64,000 nt of DNA from Pleurotus ostreatus/Saccharomyces cerevisiae fusant (lineage: Eukaryota > Opisthokonta): contig JAMQCK010000003.1 of the NCBI GenBank assembly GCA_024196135.1, positions 124,001-188,000 of the forward strand, written 5' to 3'. Each line of letters opens with the position of its first letter. Position 1 is the stretch's first letter. The position numbers were made by a program, and so were the translations under genes. The notes beneath the pieces were generated by a model. It was not told where the DNA came from. It worked only from the letters and a program-made list of their open reading frames with translations, and ran no database searches. Of this stretch, positions 22,652 through 34,464 are shown in pieces.

Positions 22652-23819
22652 TTCGATCGACGACTTGCGGAAGGTCAGGCGAGGGGGAAGAAGGGCGCTT
22701 GCGTCTCCTCCTTCTTGGCGCGTCCCTTTTAAATATCCACCCTCCCTCCCGTGTGCCTTGGCTCACATGCAATCTACCCGCCATTGGCGAGGGCTGCGGG
22801 ACGTTGGGCAGTGCCGCCCCTCGCACGTTCGTCCGGGCGGCCCAATCAGGTGAGACCATTGTTCAACTTGCTGACAAATCATTGCCTTTTGGGGGCGGGC
22901 GCTATACTGCCGACGAATGTGTGTCCCCCAGCACGCGAATCGCTCTCGCGCTGTCCTCCAAACGCGGTGGCTGGAGCCTGGACAGCGTGTTCTCGGGCTC
23001 GGTACTGATCGCGGCTGGGAGCTGCCAGGGGAGAGTGGGGCGCCGCCGGCCCACAAACGGAGGGACGTCCGCCTGAAGTCTGGCACTGGAGCGGCCGGAA
23101 GGACGACCGTTCGACCAGGTTGATGTATGCTATGATGCACTGTCTTTCCTGAGCACAGTCAGGTAGAAAGTGGAAGCAAGAAGACTGACCTTGAATAGTC
23201 GTCGCGACCCCAAATTGTGCTGGCCAGTAAACCTCTGAGAGTATCTTGGCAAGCCGGAGGGGCGGAGCTGCTGCAAGCCATATTCAGTGGCTATAGTCGC
23301 CCGAAGTCCAGAAGATTGATCCGCCCGAAGCTTCCGTGGCATAGAACGGACGAAGATAAGGTCTCGACAGGACTAATCGAGACGACGAACGTGAACCCTT
23401 GTAAACGGTATTCATCCCGATATGGCTACGATGCGAGGGCATGCGGGAAACATAGTCACAGAAGCCGGATACGAAGGCACAGTGCAGGCTTTGCGTAAGC
23501 GCTATAAGCTCAAGCTCCATGAAAATCCCGATTCAGAATTCATCATGAGCTAGTGTTCTGCATGCGCGCGACCACTTTGAAAGAAAGAGGATCGGTTCTT
23601 TTCGTTAACGCCATCGTCTTTGATTATTTCTTCGATGTCAGGGGCGGAATTTAGCGCCTATGCGAGCACTGGATTGGAGGACAAAAGAAAGCAGCGACGG
23701 CGGTATGCGAACATGGATGTTCGAGTTCAGAGGCGGACACCCGGCCCGGCGTGCCACCGGGTCGTGTGACCGTACGCGACGACCTTGACCTCGACCACCA
23801 TCCGCGTACTCGCAGGTCA
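22652..23819. other. Intergenic stretch between divergent PHO84-like and ETFRF1-like genes
   Basis: About 1.2 kb that should hold both promoters. A TTTTAAATA box around 22726-22734 lies some 75 bp upstream of the transporter start. Long frames on both strands at 22700-23140 are mutually overlapping and without features, so I call no gene. Confidence 0.4.
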
Positions 23820-24231
23820 ATGGCATGTAATCCACAACGCCTACGAGCTCTTCGCCTTTACAAGGAGCTGCTATACCTCGGCAAGGAATACCCCGACCCC
23901 GCGTGAGTCGATGGGCAGAGTGTAGCCCGCATACCCTGATCCTTTGTGAAGGTACGACTTCAATGGCAAGATACGACGTATGTTCGAGAGTAAGACGGCG
24001 TGCTTGGGAGAGGGAAAATCATGGACTGAGAAGACTGCAGAGAACAGGAATCTGACAGATCACGAAGACATAGAGAAGGCACTGAAGATGGCCGAGTACA
24101 TCAAGAACGGTATGTGGCAGTTGGGCACCAGCGCGTTGACTGTCTCTGAGATCATGAGTGCAGAGACTCTTGCTTTGTACTCCTTGAGGAAGTACCGACA
24201 TCTGAAGAATCACTATTATCCTGATTCTTGA
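23820..24231 (+). CDS. LYR-motif protein, ETFRF1/LYRM5-like (electron transfer flavoprotein regulatory factor)
   Basis: Small mitochondrial protein of the LYR superfamily. The first exon reads MACNPQRLRALRLYKELLYLGKEYPDP, containing the L-Y-K form of the LYR motif followed by the LLYLG.EYP box typical of LYRM5. Further exons give YDFNGKIRRMFEK, NRNLTDHEDIEKALKMAEYIKNE and TLALYSLRKYRHLKNHYYPDS. Phases agree at all three introns: after the Ala codon started at 23907 (phase 2), after 23989 (phase 1), and after 24110 (phase 1). About 86 residues, the normal size. In animals this protein removes FAD from electron transfer flavoprotein; a similar role here is inferred from family. I chose this ATG because the LYR motif then falls near residue 12. 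Confidence 0.88.
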
Positions 24232-24609
24232 CTTCCATTGTTCATGGATGATGAATGCGGTCCCCGCTCTCGTCAACCGGATAATGGGCTACTTCTTTGC
24301 TTTGCTATCCAGTCTGACTGGAGCGGCAGCGATGATCCCGCCTATCGAAAGCGTGCAGTGTTCGAAAAGCGCACCGCAAAGTGAATATACCTACAGATAA
24401 GTCATATACTGATACAACGGTCGCGGTGTGTGTACATGACGAATGGGAGACCGATGGATTACACAGAGCAGAAACGACGGCATGAGTAGACGGTCCGTGA
24501 TGTCCGGACGAGCCTGGAATATGTACGTGTGCGAGGCAGAGAGCCCGTAAGGAGCGGGAGGGTAGCGATGGCGGGGATAGCGAGACTTGGTGGGGATATG
24601 GTGGCTCCT
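24232..24609. other. Convergent 3' spacer between ETFRF1-like and eIF1A genes
   Basis: About 380 bp between two converging genes; probably overlapping 3' UTRs. Nothing else seen. Confidence 0.4.
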
Positions 24610-25268
24610 CTAGATCTCGTCGATGTCGAGCTCCTCGTCGTCCCCGAACTCGAACGTGCACTCGCCCTCCTCCTCGTCGAACGTGTTCTCCGTGATCTTC
24701 GCGTTTTCGGGCAGCTCGCCGTACGCCTTGACTGTGAGGGGAAGGTCGATTGATCAGTCACCCCGCTACATCCCATGAAACACCACCACGCACGATTCCT
24801 CGCCTCATCCGGCGTGTATTTTACGATCACGTCCGCCTTGTCGTCCTGGAACTCACGGAGGGAGATGAGAATGATATCGCCCTGGTTGATCCAGACCTAG
24901 ATGCGGAGCACCCCAGTCAGCGGGGCCGAACGCGCAGAGCCGTCGACAACGCACCTTCTTGCGCATCTTCCCTCGGATGTGCGCGAGGCGCTTCTCGCCG
25001 TCGAAGCACTGCGCCTCGAGGCGCCCGTTCCCGAGCATCTTCGTCACCTGCGCGTACTCCTGGCCGTCCTCGCGGAAGACCAGCTCGCGCTTGTCGTCGT
25101 CGTTGTCGTTCTTTCCACGCCGGCGGTTCTTTCCACCCTGTACATCTGTCAGACACCTCGTTTCTTGCTCACGATCTTCACAGACAGACCTTTCCCTTAT
25201 TCTGAATGGGGGCAGAGGATGAGTAAGACAGGCAGAGGCAGCAGGACGCAGGATCGCACCTTCGGCAT
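24610..25268 (-). CDS. Translation initiation factor eIF1A
   Basis: Cytosolic initiation factor that binds the small ribosomal subunit and helps scanning. Exons read MPK, then [63 protein letters not shown] (OB fold), [32 protein letters not shown], and the acidic tail [16 protein letters not shown]. This order and the basic N terminus plus acidic C terminus are diagnostic. About 145 residues as usual. The first exon is only three codons (25260-25268) before a long first intron, a common layout for ribosome-linked genes. Start and stop are clear. Confidence 0.95.
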
Positions 25269-25553
25269 GCTGGGCTGAGTCTAGTTGGTCCGCGACTGCT
25301 GGCTAGTACAGCAGTTGCGAGTGCGGGAGCTCTGTCGGCGGTGCGCGCGACGAGATCGAGGGCTGTGGAGAGCTGCTACCGCCAAGGGCGACGTCCGATG
25401 CAGTCGTGAGGCAAGCAAGGGCGGACAGCCCGATCAGCGTCACTGACTCAATTTGCGCTTGTTTACTCGGCGATTCCCGAAGCGCGCCACAGCGACGGGG
25501 CTATTCCAAATAATGACAAGAAAAACCAGAAGCAATAGAAATGGTACAAACAG

Positions 25554-28260
25554 CTATCCAATGCTCATCTCATCTACCGTAGAATCATCCTGAGGCTGAA
25601 TCTGGCCAGTCGCCGCCTTCCACTCCGCCACCCTCTGCCTCCACTCCGCATCTCCAAGCCTCGGCTGATCGACCACGGTCGCCGCATCGAGGGCCAGGTT
25701 GAGCAGGTCAAGGATGTTGTTGTTGTGTACCAGGCTCAGAGTCTATAGCGGAACCGTCAGTAACGGCTGGCCCAATATTGCAACGACAACGCACCTCATG
25801 ATACTTCAAAATCGCGCTGTCCAGATCGCCCATAAGGTGGTAGCAGATCGCCAGGAAGCTCAGCGCGACAGCGTGCCGCGGGTCCGACTCAAGTACCTTC
25901 TCGTAAGCTTGCACAGCTTTGGGCAGACGCCTGAAGGTTGGCACGTATCAGCCGCGCGATCATGTCAAGGTTGAACAAAACGACACATACCGCAACTTGC
26001 GATAGCACGTCCCCATGTTGATATACGTCGCCTGCCAGGTCGTGTGCGAGCTCTGCGTCACGTTCGCCACATCGAGCGCTTGCTCAAAGTACTTCGCAGC
26101 TTCTTCGTAGCTAGTCGTGTGTCAGATCCTCATTCGCCAACCACCTCTTGGAAGAGAACGTACTTCTGCCTCTGGTACGCCAGCACACCCAACTCATTGA
26201 GCAGCAAAGGGTCAGAGTCGCACAATGAGCGCGAGGCGCGGAACGCGTCGTTGGCCTGGCCGTAGTTGCAGAGCGCTAAGTGCTCCATGCCCAAGAACAT
26301 GTACGGTAGGTGCGACCTACGGGGGTGTTAGTCAAGACACTCCTCAACCTGGATGAAGTGACTTACCCATTGAACATCCTCGTACACGTCGAATACGCCG
26401 TAATCGCATGATCGTGCTCTCCCTCGAACGAGAAGGCATGCGCGAACGAGATCCACGCTGGCGCAAAACGCGGGTCCAACAGCGAAGACTTTCTATGCAC
26501 ATAGTCAGTACACAGAACACACTGGACACGCCAATCGCCTAGACGTACGCAAAGAACTGCCGCGCCTGGCCCCACGAGCCCTTCGAGAGGTACCACATGC
26601 CAACGGCGTACCAACTAAGCGCGTTATCCGGCTCGCGGTCGACCATCTCGTGCGCGAGGAGGAAGAGCTTCGAGTGGAGATGCTTCAGCTCGAACATGCA
26701 CGCCAGATGCATCGGCAGCGCCTGGTTGTGGATGGAGATCATGCCGAGGACTCTGCGGAAGGGGCGTAAGTCGCAATGGAGCAGCAGACGCATGGGGGCG
26801 GGATCAGGCGTACCTTGACGTTATGGTATAGCAGTCCGCGAACCGGAAGTCGCTGAAGAGCGCGTCGGCGAAGCTGAGGAGGACGTCCGGATTGTCGCCG
26901 AGGCTATACTCCTCTACAAGCTTTTTCCTGGTGAGCGCATGCTCGACCTTGTGCTTGTACTTTCGTAGCCGGCTGGTGTACATCAATTGCACAAATTGAG
27001 CATCGTGTGGGGTCTGCGATGAGTAGGCGAGGGATTGAATGACATTCCACTCTAGACATAAAACCTGTTAGACTTCGTGAGGGATCTCGGCGAAGAGAGC
27101 GCACCTTCGTCTGGCGTCATCATCTGGCTGTCCACAAGCTTTTGGAAGGCGTCGTAGCATTTGACGTCGAGGGACAAGGCTTCGAGGAAAGACTCCTTCG
27201 CCTCATCACCACGATTCAACTTCTGCATGAGCAGACCGCGCAGGTAACACGTCGACGCCTCGACCTATATGCTTCATTACTTCAGTGGTTCCAGCAAGGT
27301 AACCGGGAAGAAGGCGCACTTTGATGCCTCCGTCATTGTTGGGCACCGCGGGCCCGCGATTGGAGGTCTTTTGGAACGGATTGGACTCCCCGATAATCTC
27401 CAACGCCTCGGACCAGTGCCCCATTTGCATTTGGCACATCCCAGCAAGATATCTGCAAGACAAGCTCATATCCACCAGCCGCGAGACGCCCTCTTGCTCC
27501 TCTTCGGGCATGGTGATCATGCCCGCGGGACCCATGGGCAGTCTTGCGGGGAAGACAATGGGCTTCTCACCCGTGTCGCGTTCCTTGCCTTTGGTGGACA
27601 GGAAACCGTTGGCGGATGGGTGAGTGGGGGAGGGGGATCGGTGAGGGGGTCCCATCCGGAAGGGTCGCGTCAGCAGGCGCGCCGCGCGTGAGTACTGCCT
27701 GGCGTTGAAGTACGTTTGCGCGAGCCAGAACGCGTCGTTGGGGTCATCTGTGGCGCGTCAATGTGCTATTCACGATTAACAAAGTCTGCACACGCACTCG
27801 TCCAACTGAGCACCTTGTCCCCCCAGAACGCAGCCGTCTCGTACATGTGCTGCATGAGCGCGTCGTGTCGCCACAGCCGTATGCGATCGACCATCCCCCA
27901 CTCCTGCTCATCCTCATCGTCCGCGTCCGCATCGATCTCCGAGTCCTGAAAGATGTCTGTCGTGTCGGTGGCGAGCGGATGCGGCCCTCGACCCGCGGTC
28001 TCGCGCGGCGCACGGTGTTTTCGGCGCGGAGAGGAGCGCAAGGGAGATGAAGATAGCATAGATTGGTTGGGATCCAGATTGAAAGAGCGCTGTGAAAGAG
28101 GAGACGCATGGCCCTCGATGTAGGAGTCCATCATTGATTGAGGTCCGAGCGAGAACGAGGAGCCAAAGGAGCCCCGCGGGCGATGGCCGCCGGACGGTGG
28201 TGGCAGATACGGTATTGGCGGTATGGCATATGAGCTGGCTGGGGGAGGTGTAGATGCCAT
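25554..28260 (-). CDS. CDC16: Anaphase-promoting complex subunit CDC16/APC6 (TPR protein)
   Basis: Scaffold subunit of the APC/C ubiquitin ligase. The N-terminal 110 residues are disordered (Pro/Ser-rich, then acidic). TPR units follow: [198 protein letters not shown] and [21 protein letters not shown]. Close to the end is [17 protein letters not shown], then [12 protein letters not shown]. The order and the [14 protein letters not shown] unit match CDC16/Cut9. About ten introns. An insertion of about 40 residues with [11 protein letters not shown] lies between early TPRs. Confidence 0.9.
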
Positions 28261-28775
28261 GGCGGCGTCTGCAGAGATGATGTTTGGGACAAAAGACGCG
28301 CGCGGCGCGCGGGGATGGATTCTTGACGGCCACGTGACCGGGACCTACAATGGCGCGCCGGGCATCCGCCTCTTGGCTCGAACTGCCATGTGCACATATT
28401 GTCGTAGCTGCTTTCCTTTTTCCCCCATCCTCTCGTCTGAAGAGGCGCTACATGCCAGCCGTATATCCGGCCACGACCGTCCTGAAGACAGCTGTAGAGG
28501 AGTCGTGTTTCTTTTCGCCAGCGTGGTGCGAGGAGCTGGTGTTCAGAGCGTTCACTTCAAGGAGATGAACTTTGGGTTTCCATAATTCATCGCGCAATGT
28601 GTGGACTACAGTGCGAGTACTCTCATCACTGGGCCACCGACTTCCGAGACCGCTTGCGCGCGTGACCACAACAACTTGCCCGACGCTTGGGTCCGGCTAA
28701 GAACATGACCGCCTCCGAGAACACAAGGATACGGAGATATAAAGCCAGGAGGCTTCTCTTTCTCATGTTCTCCCC
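28261..28775. other. Intergenic stretch between divergent CDC16-like and racemase genes
   Basis: Promoters of both neighbours. Short overlapping frames at 28350-28670 show no family features. Confidence 0.4.
28738..28743 (+). promoter_or_regulatory. TATA-like element of the racemase gene
   Basis: TATAAA 33 bp upstream of the chosen ATG. If it is the true TATA box, the 5' leader is very short, or transcription begins elsewhere. Confidence 0.3.
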
Positions 28776-30121
28776 ATGGCTCTCTCCGGCGTCAAAGTCG
28801 TCGAGTTTGCAGGCCTGGCGCCAGGCCCCTTCGCTGGACTGATCCTCGCAGACCACGGTGCGACCGTCGTGCGCGTCGATAGACCAGGTGCGCAGAGTCA
28901 GGACGTGCTGGCCCGCGGGAAGAGGTCTATCGCTATCAGCCCCAAGACGCACTTGGGACGCGATGTACTGAGGAAGATCATCGCCGCGTCGGACGTGTTG
29001 ATAGACCCGTTTCGCCCTGGTGTGCTCGAGCGTCTCGGGCTAGGTCCAGAAGTATTCCTGGGTGAAGAAGGATTGAACAAGCGTCTGATCTATGCACGTA
29101 TTACTGGGTGAGCCGGCTTTCAGCCTTCAGATACACACAGCTAATATACACAGCTTCCCGGTGGATGGTAAGTGAGTCGCGCTCTTGCTAGTTGTGGTCA
29201 CCAATAATTCATCAAGGTCCGGAGAGACATATGGCTGGTGAGCGGTCTTATTCGTGTAGCCGACCTCTTTCTTACTTTTTTCTCTTTCATAGGCCATGAC
29301 ATCAACTATCTCGCGCTCAGCGGTGTGCTAGACATGCTCCCCGGCGAGAGCAAGCCCAGCTTCCCACTCAACCTCCTCGCCGACTTCGCTGGCGGCGGCC
29401 TTCTCTGCGCCCTCGGCATCATCCTCGCCCTCCGCACCGGCCGCGGGCAGGTCGTACAGACCGACATGATCTCGGGCGCGCGATACGTCAGCTCGTTCCC
29501 CCTGCTTCACAAGGCGCTCGCTCCCGCATCCTCTATGTTTGCCTCGGAGCGCGGACACAACGTGCTGGATGGTGCCGCCCCCTTCTACGACGTCTATTCA
29601 TGCAAGGACGGCCGGTACATGAGCGTAGGCTGCCTGGAGCCCCAGTTCTTTGCCGAATTCATGAGGCGGTTTGCCGAGGCCCTTCCGAGTGGGTTCACGG
29701 CCCAGGGTGGCTGGACACCTCCATCGGACGCGCAAACGCGGCGCGAACTCTGGCCGCAACTGCGTAATTACCTGCAGTCCGGGTTCGCTACTCAGCCGCG
29801 GGATTACTGGGCGAACGTATTCCACGGTGAGCGTTTGAGCTGAGACTGTCTTATTGACGCCTCACTAACTTGAACCAAGGGACCGACGCCTGCGCCGTGC
29901 CAGTCCTTTCCCCGCAGGAAGCTGCACGCCGCTTCACCGCCGTGCCTAAGCCTCATACCAGCGTAGATGAGCCACGCTTCACCTCTGACTTGAGCGCTTC
30001 CTTTGTACCTCCCGGCGCTCATACAGAGGCAATCCTACAAGAGTACGGCATCACGCCTGAGGACCGCGAAAGGCTACGGCGTGACCATGCTCTGGATGGG
30101 CGTGTTGGGGCGCGCCTTTAG
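28776..30121 (+). CDS. Alpha-methylacyl-CoA racemase (CoA-transferase family III fold)
   Basis: Predicted to epimerise 2-methylacyl-CoA esters so branched fatty acids can enter beta-oxidation. Start [37 protein letters not shown] is the typical N terminus. [15 protein letters not shown] and [15 protein letters not shown] follow. The catalytic His box is [15 protein letters not shown] and the catalytic Asp box LLADFAGGG. Then [15 protein letters not shown] and [21 protein letters not shown]. The C terminus is GVGARL, an ARL tripeptide that fits a type 1 peroxisomal signal. About 385 residues. Two tiny exons of 14 nt (29154-29167) and 21 nt (29217-29237) are required between ARITG and HDINY; all phases agree. 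Confidence 0.93.
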
Positions 30122-30204
30122 GCAGAAGAATGCAGTTATTTATGTTGTACAGTACATGCTTTCACGGTTCTACAGGAATGGTCTTCAGTTCCTGGTTCGT
30201 CGTT

Positions 30205-31542
30205 CTATTCCGCCCAACTGTAGAAACGACTGCCCTCCTGCATGCAGTCTGCATGCCTTCGCACATATATTCCACGTCCGCGCAGTCCATCGAACCATCC
30301 TTCGTATTCCTCGGCCTTGGCGAGTCGTTCGGCTTCTGGAACGCCCCAGAGGTGCAGACTCTTCAAGCTGTGTAAGCGGGCTATCTGCTCGTCGAGTAGC
30401 TGGACCACATCTGGGAAAAGCCAGCCGGACAAGCAGAGCTGCAGCGACAAGGATTTCAGGTCCCGAGCTTTGCCGATGGCTCTGAACGTCGAAGACAGCT
30501 CGGACATGGGAGAAATCTGAGGAAAGCATTTATCCTTGATTTCCACATTATTGAGTCCAGGGATAGATTCCAGCATCTGCTCCAGTCTCTGGGGGTAGCG
30601 GAGCGGCTGCTGGATGGTCAACGACCGCAGCGCCACGGGTGGATCTCGGAGAGCGAGCATCGCAAACGCGTCGTAGTGGCGCACGGTAAAGAGACCGTCC
30701 GTGAGCAATGCCAACCGCGCGAGGTTGGGTACGCGGATATAGCACAGCAGGTATATCGCATCACCACGTAACGTGAGTGTATGCAGCGAGGGAACGTCCA
30801 CGACCGGGAACCTCTCGTTCCACTTCGCCGTAGACACGTTGACCATCAGCCTCTCGACCGCGGCACAGCGCGAGAGGACGGCGACGCACTCATGCAGCGA
30901 CGCCTGCTCATCCAGGTCGAGGCTGAGGTGCGTGAGCTGTGCCCACCGCGCCTGCGTCTGCGACGGCACAAACGGCTCACTGAGGCACAGGCGGCGGAGG
31001 GCGGGGGCCTTGGCGAGCCAGCGAAAGGTGGTGGAGGGATCGAGGGCGTAGCTCCACGCATTATTCCTAACGCAGCTGAAGCGAAGCTCCTCGAGGATCG
31101 GCACGTCGAGGGCATCCTGGTATGGGACGGGCATCCGTACGCGGCCGTCTCGCACCAAGTGCGCGACGGTCCAGCGCGGAGACTCGGCGAAGATCAGGCG
31201 CCAGAGATCTGCAATCTGGCTCTCGCGCCCGGATAGCGTCGGTTCGTCATATAAGTCCGTGTCGCCCGTGTACATCGTGATGTACAGCGGTGCTCCCGCC
31301 GACCGCCGCAAGTATTCGCGCAAAGGTTCGATCTCGTCCGGACGCCATCTGAAGCCTACGTCGCTGGAGTCGTACGTGACGCGCTGCCACATCTCCGGTG
31401 TGTTCAAGCAGATTTCGCGCCAGTAGCGGCAAACATGGCTGACAGAGAGTCTGGTGGCGAAGGGTCGTGAGCTGCCCCAGTTCTTGGGGAGGGAAGCCAG
31501 TAGGATTTGTGTGAGCAGCTCTGGGGGTAGATTATTTGCCAT
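30205..31542 (-). CDS. F-box protein, LRR-like C terminus (F-box gene 1)
   Basis: Intronless gene of about 445 residues from MANNLPPELLTQILLASLP. The F-box is LPPELLTQILLASLPKNW...VSHVCRYWREICLNTPEMWQRV. The rest is rich in LRR-like segments such as LRRLCLSEPF, LTHLSLDLDE, VPSLHTLTLRGDAIYLLCYIRVPNLARLALL and LKSLHLWGVPE. Such proteins bind SKP1 and bring targets to an SCF ubiquitin ligase. An in-frame upstream ATG at 31728 would add 62 residues without F-box relevance. I prefer 31542 because paralogues begin 5-6 residues before LPxE. It is tandem with F-box gene 2 and shares the TLxL.GDAIxLxCYxxVPxLxRLxL block with genes 2-4. Confidence 0.88.
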   Translation of the reverse strand: MANNLPPELLTQILLASLPKNWGSSRPFATRLSVSHVCRYWREICLNTPEMWQRVTYDSSDVGFRWRPDEIEPLREYLRRSAGAPLYITMYTGDTDLYDEPTLSGRESQIADLWRLIFAESPRWTVAHLVRDGRVRMPVPYQDALDVPILEELRFSCVRNNAWSYALDPSTTFRWLAKAPALRRLCLSEPFVPSQTQARWAQLTHLSLDLDEQASLHECVAVLSRCAAVERLMVNVSTAKWNERFPVVDVPSLHTLTLRGDAIYLLCYIRVPNLARLALLTDGLFTVRHYDAFAMLALRDPPVALRSLTIQQPLRYPQRLEQMLESIPGLNNVEIKDKCFPQISPMSELSSTFRAIGKARDLKSLSLQLCLSGWLFPDVVQLLDEQIARLHSLKSLHLWGVPEAERLAKAEEYEGWFDGLRGRGIYVRRHADCMQEGSRFYSWAE

Positions 31543-31752
31543 CGAGGTTCTGTGCGTCGCGTAGGAATTCATATCTGTAGCGTCTGTTGCAAGGCTGCGA
31601 TAACCGACGTCGGACGTGCACGTGACTTGAGTCACGATCACGGGATAGTTCATGTTGAAGTTTCTCCTCAAATCTCTGGGACCGCCTGCTTCTCTAACTG
31701 CATGGTCCAAACGAGCAGGCCGCGGCATTTTTCCGATATGATTGTTGACTAA

Positions 31753-33060
31753 CTACCAAAGGTCCATCTCATCCGGAAATGTATGCCATCCAGATCTCCT
31801 TTCCACTTCCACACCTCGCTTGCTCTGCCTGTCTATCCACTCGTCAAGATCTGGACGAGCTCCCTGCTCTGGTCTATTCCAGAGGTCGAGCTTCTCGAGG
31901 TTAGAGAGCTTGGTTATCTCCGCCTCCAGCAATTCAGGCAGGCCAGGAAGTTGGTTTCTAAGATACCATTCCGCCTCGCTGATGTCCAGAGATAGCGTTC
32001 GGAGAGAGCGCAACTGACCGAGGCTGCACACTCTCGGGGGCGTTCCCCTGGACGACCGAAATGGTGAGTGAATGAGGTGGAGATCCGTCAGCTCGGGAAG
32101 CTGCTCGAGCATGGGATTTAGATGGGCCCACTCAAAGAGTGAGTAAGTCAGGTAGAGATACCGAAGGCGCTGGAGTGACTGGCGGCGGGCGAGCATGGTC
32201 AAAGCCTCGCAGCGGTCAACGCTGAGGAGGAAAGTGTTTGGGCAGAAGGAGAGTCGCTCGAGCCGGGGTACGCGGAGGTAGCAGCACAGGACGACCGCAT
32301 CCTTGTCGAGCACGAGAGTCTGCAGCGTTGGTAACTCTATAATGGGGAGTGGCTCGCCCCACTGAAGCTTGTACGCAAAGACTTCGAGATATTCGAGGGC
32401 AACGCACTGCTGCAGGGCACCGACGCACCCCCGCAGAGACTCGCTCTCAGCAGTATCTGGTCCATTCCAGTCGAGTTCGAGATGTGTGATGCGATCCCAT
32501 GCGACATGCACAACCGGCGGGAGGAAGGGCCAGGCGAGGGAGAGGTAGCGAATTCTGGGAGCGTCTGAGAACCAACGGACGGGGTTATCCGTCAGATCAA
32601 TAGCGCCCAGAGGCAACAGCGTGATTGGTGTCATCATTGACACGCACTTGAGCGCTGGCACTTCGAGTGGCTGGTCGAATGAGATTGTCGATGACAGTTT
32701 CTCGACATCGTGCAGCACGAAGCGTACCGAGCGCCAGCGGTGCGCCTCGGCAAGTAGGAGCGTCCACACTATGGGTATACGAGCGCAGTAGGCGCTCATG
32801 GTGAACGATATTGTCGCTGCTGCCGACCGTCGCAGATATTCGGACAGGGCCTCAACGTCGTGCTCTCGCCAGTCGCTCTTCCCCTGATCGAGCTCGATAT
32901 GCTGCCACATTTGCGGCGTATGCAAGCACACTTCACGCCAGTACCGGCATACATGGCTGACGGTGAGGCGTACTCCGAAAGGTCGCGTGCTGGCCCACGA
33001 CGCGGGCAGATTGGTCAGGAAGATCTTGGTAAGAATTTCGAGTGGAAGCTGATTGATCAT
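31753..33060 (-). CDS. F-box protein, LRR-like C terminus (F-box gene 2)
   Basis: Intronless, 435 residues, starting MINQLPLEILTKIFLTNLPASW. F-box continues VSHVCRYWREVCLHTPQMWQHIEL. A conserved block VEALSEYLRRSAAATISFTMSAY follows, matching EPLREYLRRSAGAPLYITMYTGD of gene 1. LRR-like parts include ITHLELDWNG, LPTLQTLVLDKDAVVLCCYLRVPRLERLSF, LRYLYLTYSLFEW, LTDLHLIHSPF, LRTLSLDISEAEW and LEKLDLWNRPE. Ends FPDEMDLW. It lies 210 bp upstream of F-box gene 1 on the same strand, a tandem pair. Substrate unknown. Confidence 0.88.
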   Translation of the reverse strand: MINQLPLEILTKIFLTNLPASWASTRPFGVRLTVSHVCRYWREVCLHTPQMWQHIELDQGKSDWREHDVEALSEYLRRSAAATISFTMSAYCARIPIVWTLLLAEAHRWRSVRFVLHDVEKLSSTISFDQPLEVPALKCVSMMTPITLLPLGAIDLTDNPVRWFSDAPRIRYLSLAWPFLPPVVHVAWDRITHLELDWNGPDTAESESLRGCVGALQQCVALEYLEVFAYKLQWGEPLPIIELPTLQTLVLDKDAVVLCCYLRVPRLERLSFCPNTFLLSVDRCEALTMLARRQSLQRLRYLYLTYSLFEWAHLNPMLEQLPELTDLHLIHSPFRSSRGTPPRVCSLGQLRSLRTLSLDISEAEWYLRNQLPGLPELLEAEITKLSNLEKLDLWNRPEQGARPDLDEWIDRQSKRGVEVERRSGWHTFPDEMDLW

Positions 33061-33389
33061 AGTGTATCATCGCCTGCACAGTGTCATGCTCCTGGGGCAG
33101 CCGTCTAAGCCCTGTCGGAGAGGGCGATGGTAGGTGGAAAGATGGTCGATCGCGTGTGAGTGACATGATGTTCGCGATTGCACGTGTGAGTAACGGAGAT
33201 CAACTTCTACACTGCCAACGATCTACTTGCTTCGTCACTGCAGCTCATGAACGGTTGTTTGCCATGGGGCAAAAACCAAGCGTCGTATGGTACGTAGTAG
33301 AAGTTCCATTGTATATTCCACCTTTCAAAATCGAGCACTCGACGTAGGCTCGCCCACGCTAGCAGCCTCGCGCGACCGGCGAAGCTCAT

Positions 33390-33493
33390 AGCCCACCTCC
33401 CCGTCGCTCTCTCCATTCCCTCTACTCCATTCGCTCTGTCCATGCCCTTCACTCCATTCGCTCTGTCCATCCCCTCTACTCCACTCGCCCGAT
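33390..33493. repeat. Tandem repeat, unit about 27 bp, about 3-4 copies
   Basis: Successive units carry ACTCCATTCGCTCTGTCCAT with CCCTCT or CCCTTC spacers; the outer copies are degenerate. No coding role seen. Confidence 0.75.
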
Positions 33494-34464
33494 GTCACCC
33501 CCATCAGAAAAATCGGGGGACCTGTTATAGAGCGCCCTAAAGTGTTATATAGTCAAATCGTGCTATGAGATTGGCGGCATCCTATAACGCAAAATGCTAA
33601 TGGGTACAAGTATTTTACTATACTTTACCGGACTATAATACTGGGGGCCACACCTTAACGCGAGTCATAGCTCAAAGCGTCTGGGTCCGTAGCTCAGTAT
33701 GCCCCCCTAGCGCAGACCTCAGGGCTCACCAGAGCAGAGTGCGCATGGTCCTATAATCCCCTCGTATGGGACGAACAGCATGTTATGGCATGCGCTCATA
33801 TACAAACCGCTTTTAGCCATTCTCGGTACTTCTCACACGTTGCTTGACCAGCAGGCGAAAATCGTAGGTAGAACACATGTATTGATGGTCTACAGGTATG
33901 TCCTACTGAAATATCGGTACAGTACATAGATCCAGCGAGGCAAGACCGTCCTTAATTGACAAGTAACAACTCCGACCATCGTCTGCCGGCGCAATCTCAG
34001 ACGTCAGTAATTGCGCGCGAAAAGGGTGCAGGTGGTTTGCTCACCGGAGTGTTGAAGGCCAGGAAACCCGTCAAGGGCAAGGCGGAGAAGGGACTTCGGG
34101 CATTGAAGAGCGGAAGACCAAGGGCACAAAGGGCCAAATATCCGAGTCCTGGGACTCACCGAAGACAGCCCTCAAGATTTCACTGCGAGAGGAAAGTACG
34201 ACATGCACGCGTAGCGCACCGCCGAGGTCGACTGATGTGCGGTAGAAGGCGCATGTCTCCGTGAGGTATATGGAGACGTGCTTGCTTCAATTTGGGCGAA
34301 GTTGATTTAGTGCTGAAGGGGACGAACTAGGCCCCATACTCGAGGACTCCGCAGGCTGGAGCGCTAAGCTCATTCTCGACTGATCGCGACTGAGCCGGAC
34401 AGCAACGACGTGGACGGCATTGGGTCGGTACGCAACGGACAAGGCTACGACGAAGAAGCATGTG

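Noticed and set aside
31543..31728. N-terminal extension of F-box gene 1
   Set aside because: In frame and open, but paralogues start just before the F-box and the extension has no recognisable features.
33680..33720. tRNA-like start GTCCGTAGCTCAGT
   Set aside because: Resembles box A, but no box B or acceptor-stem partner follows within tRNA distance.
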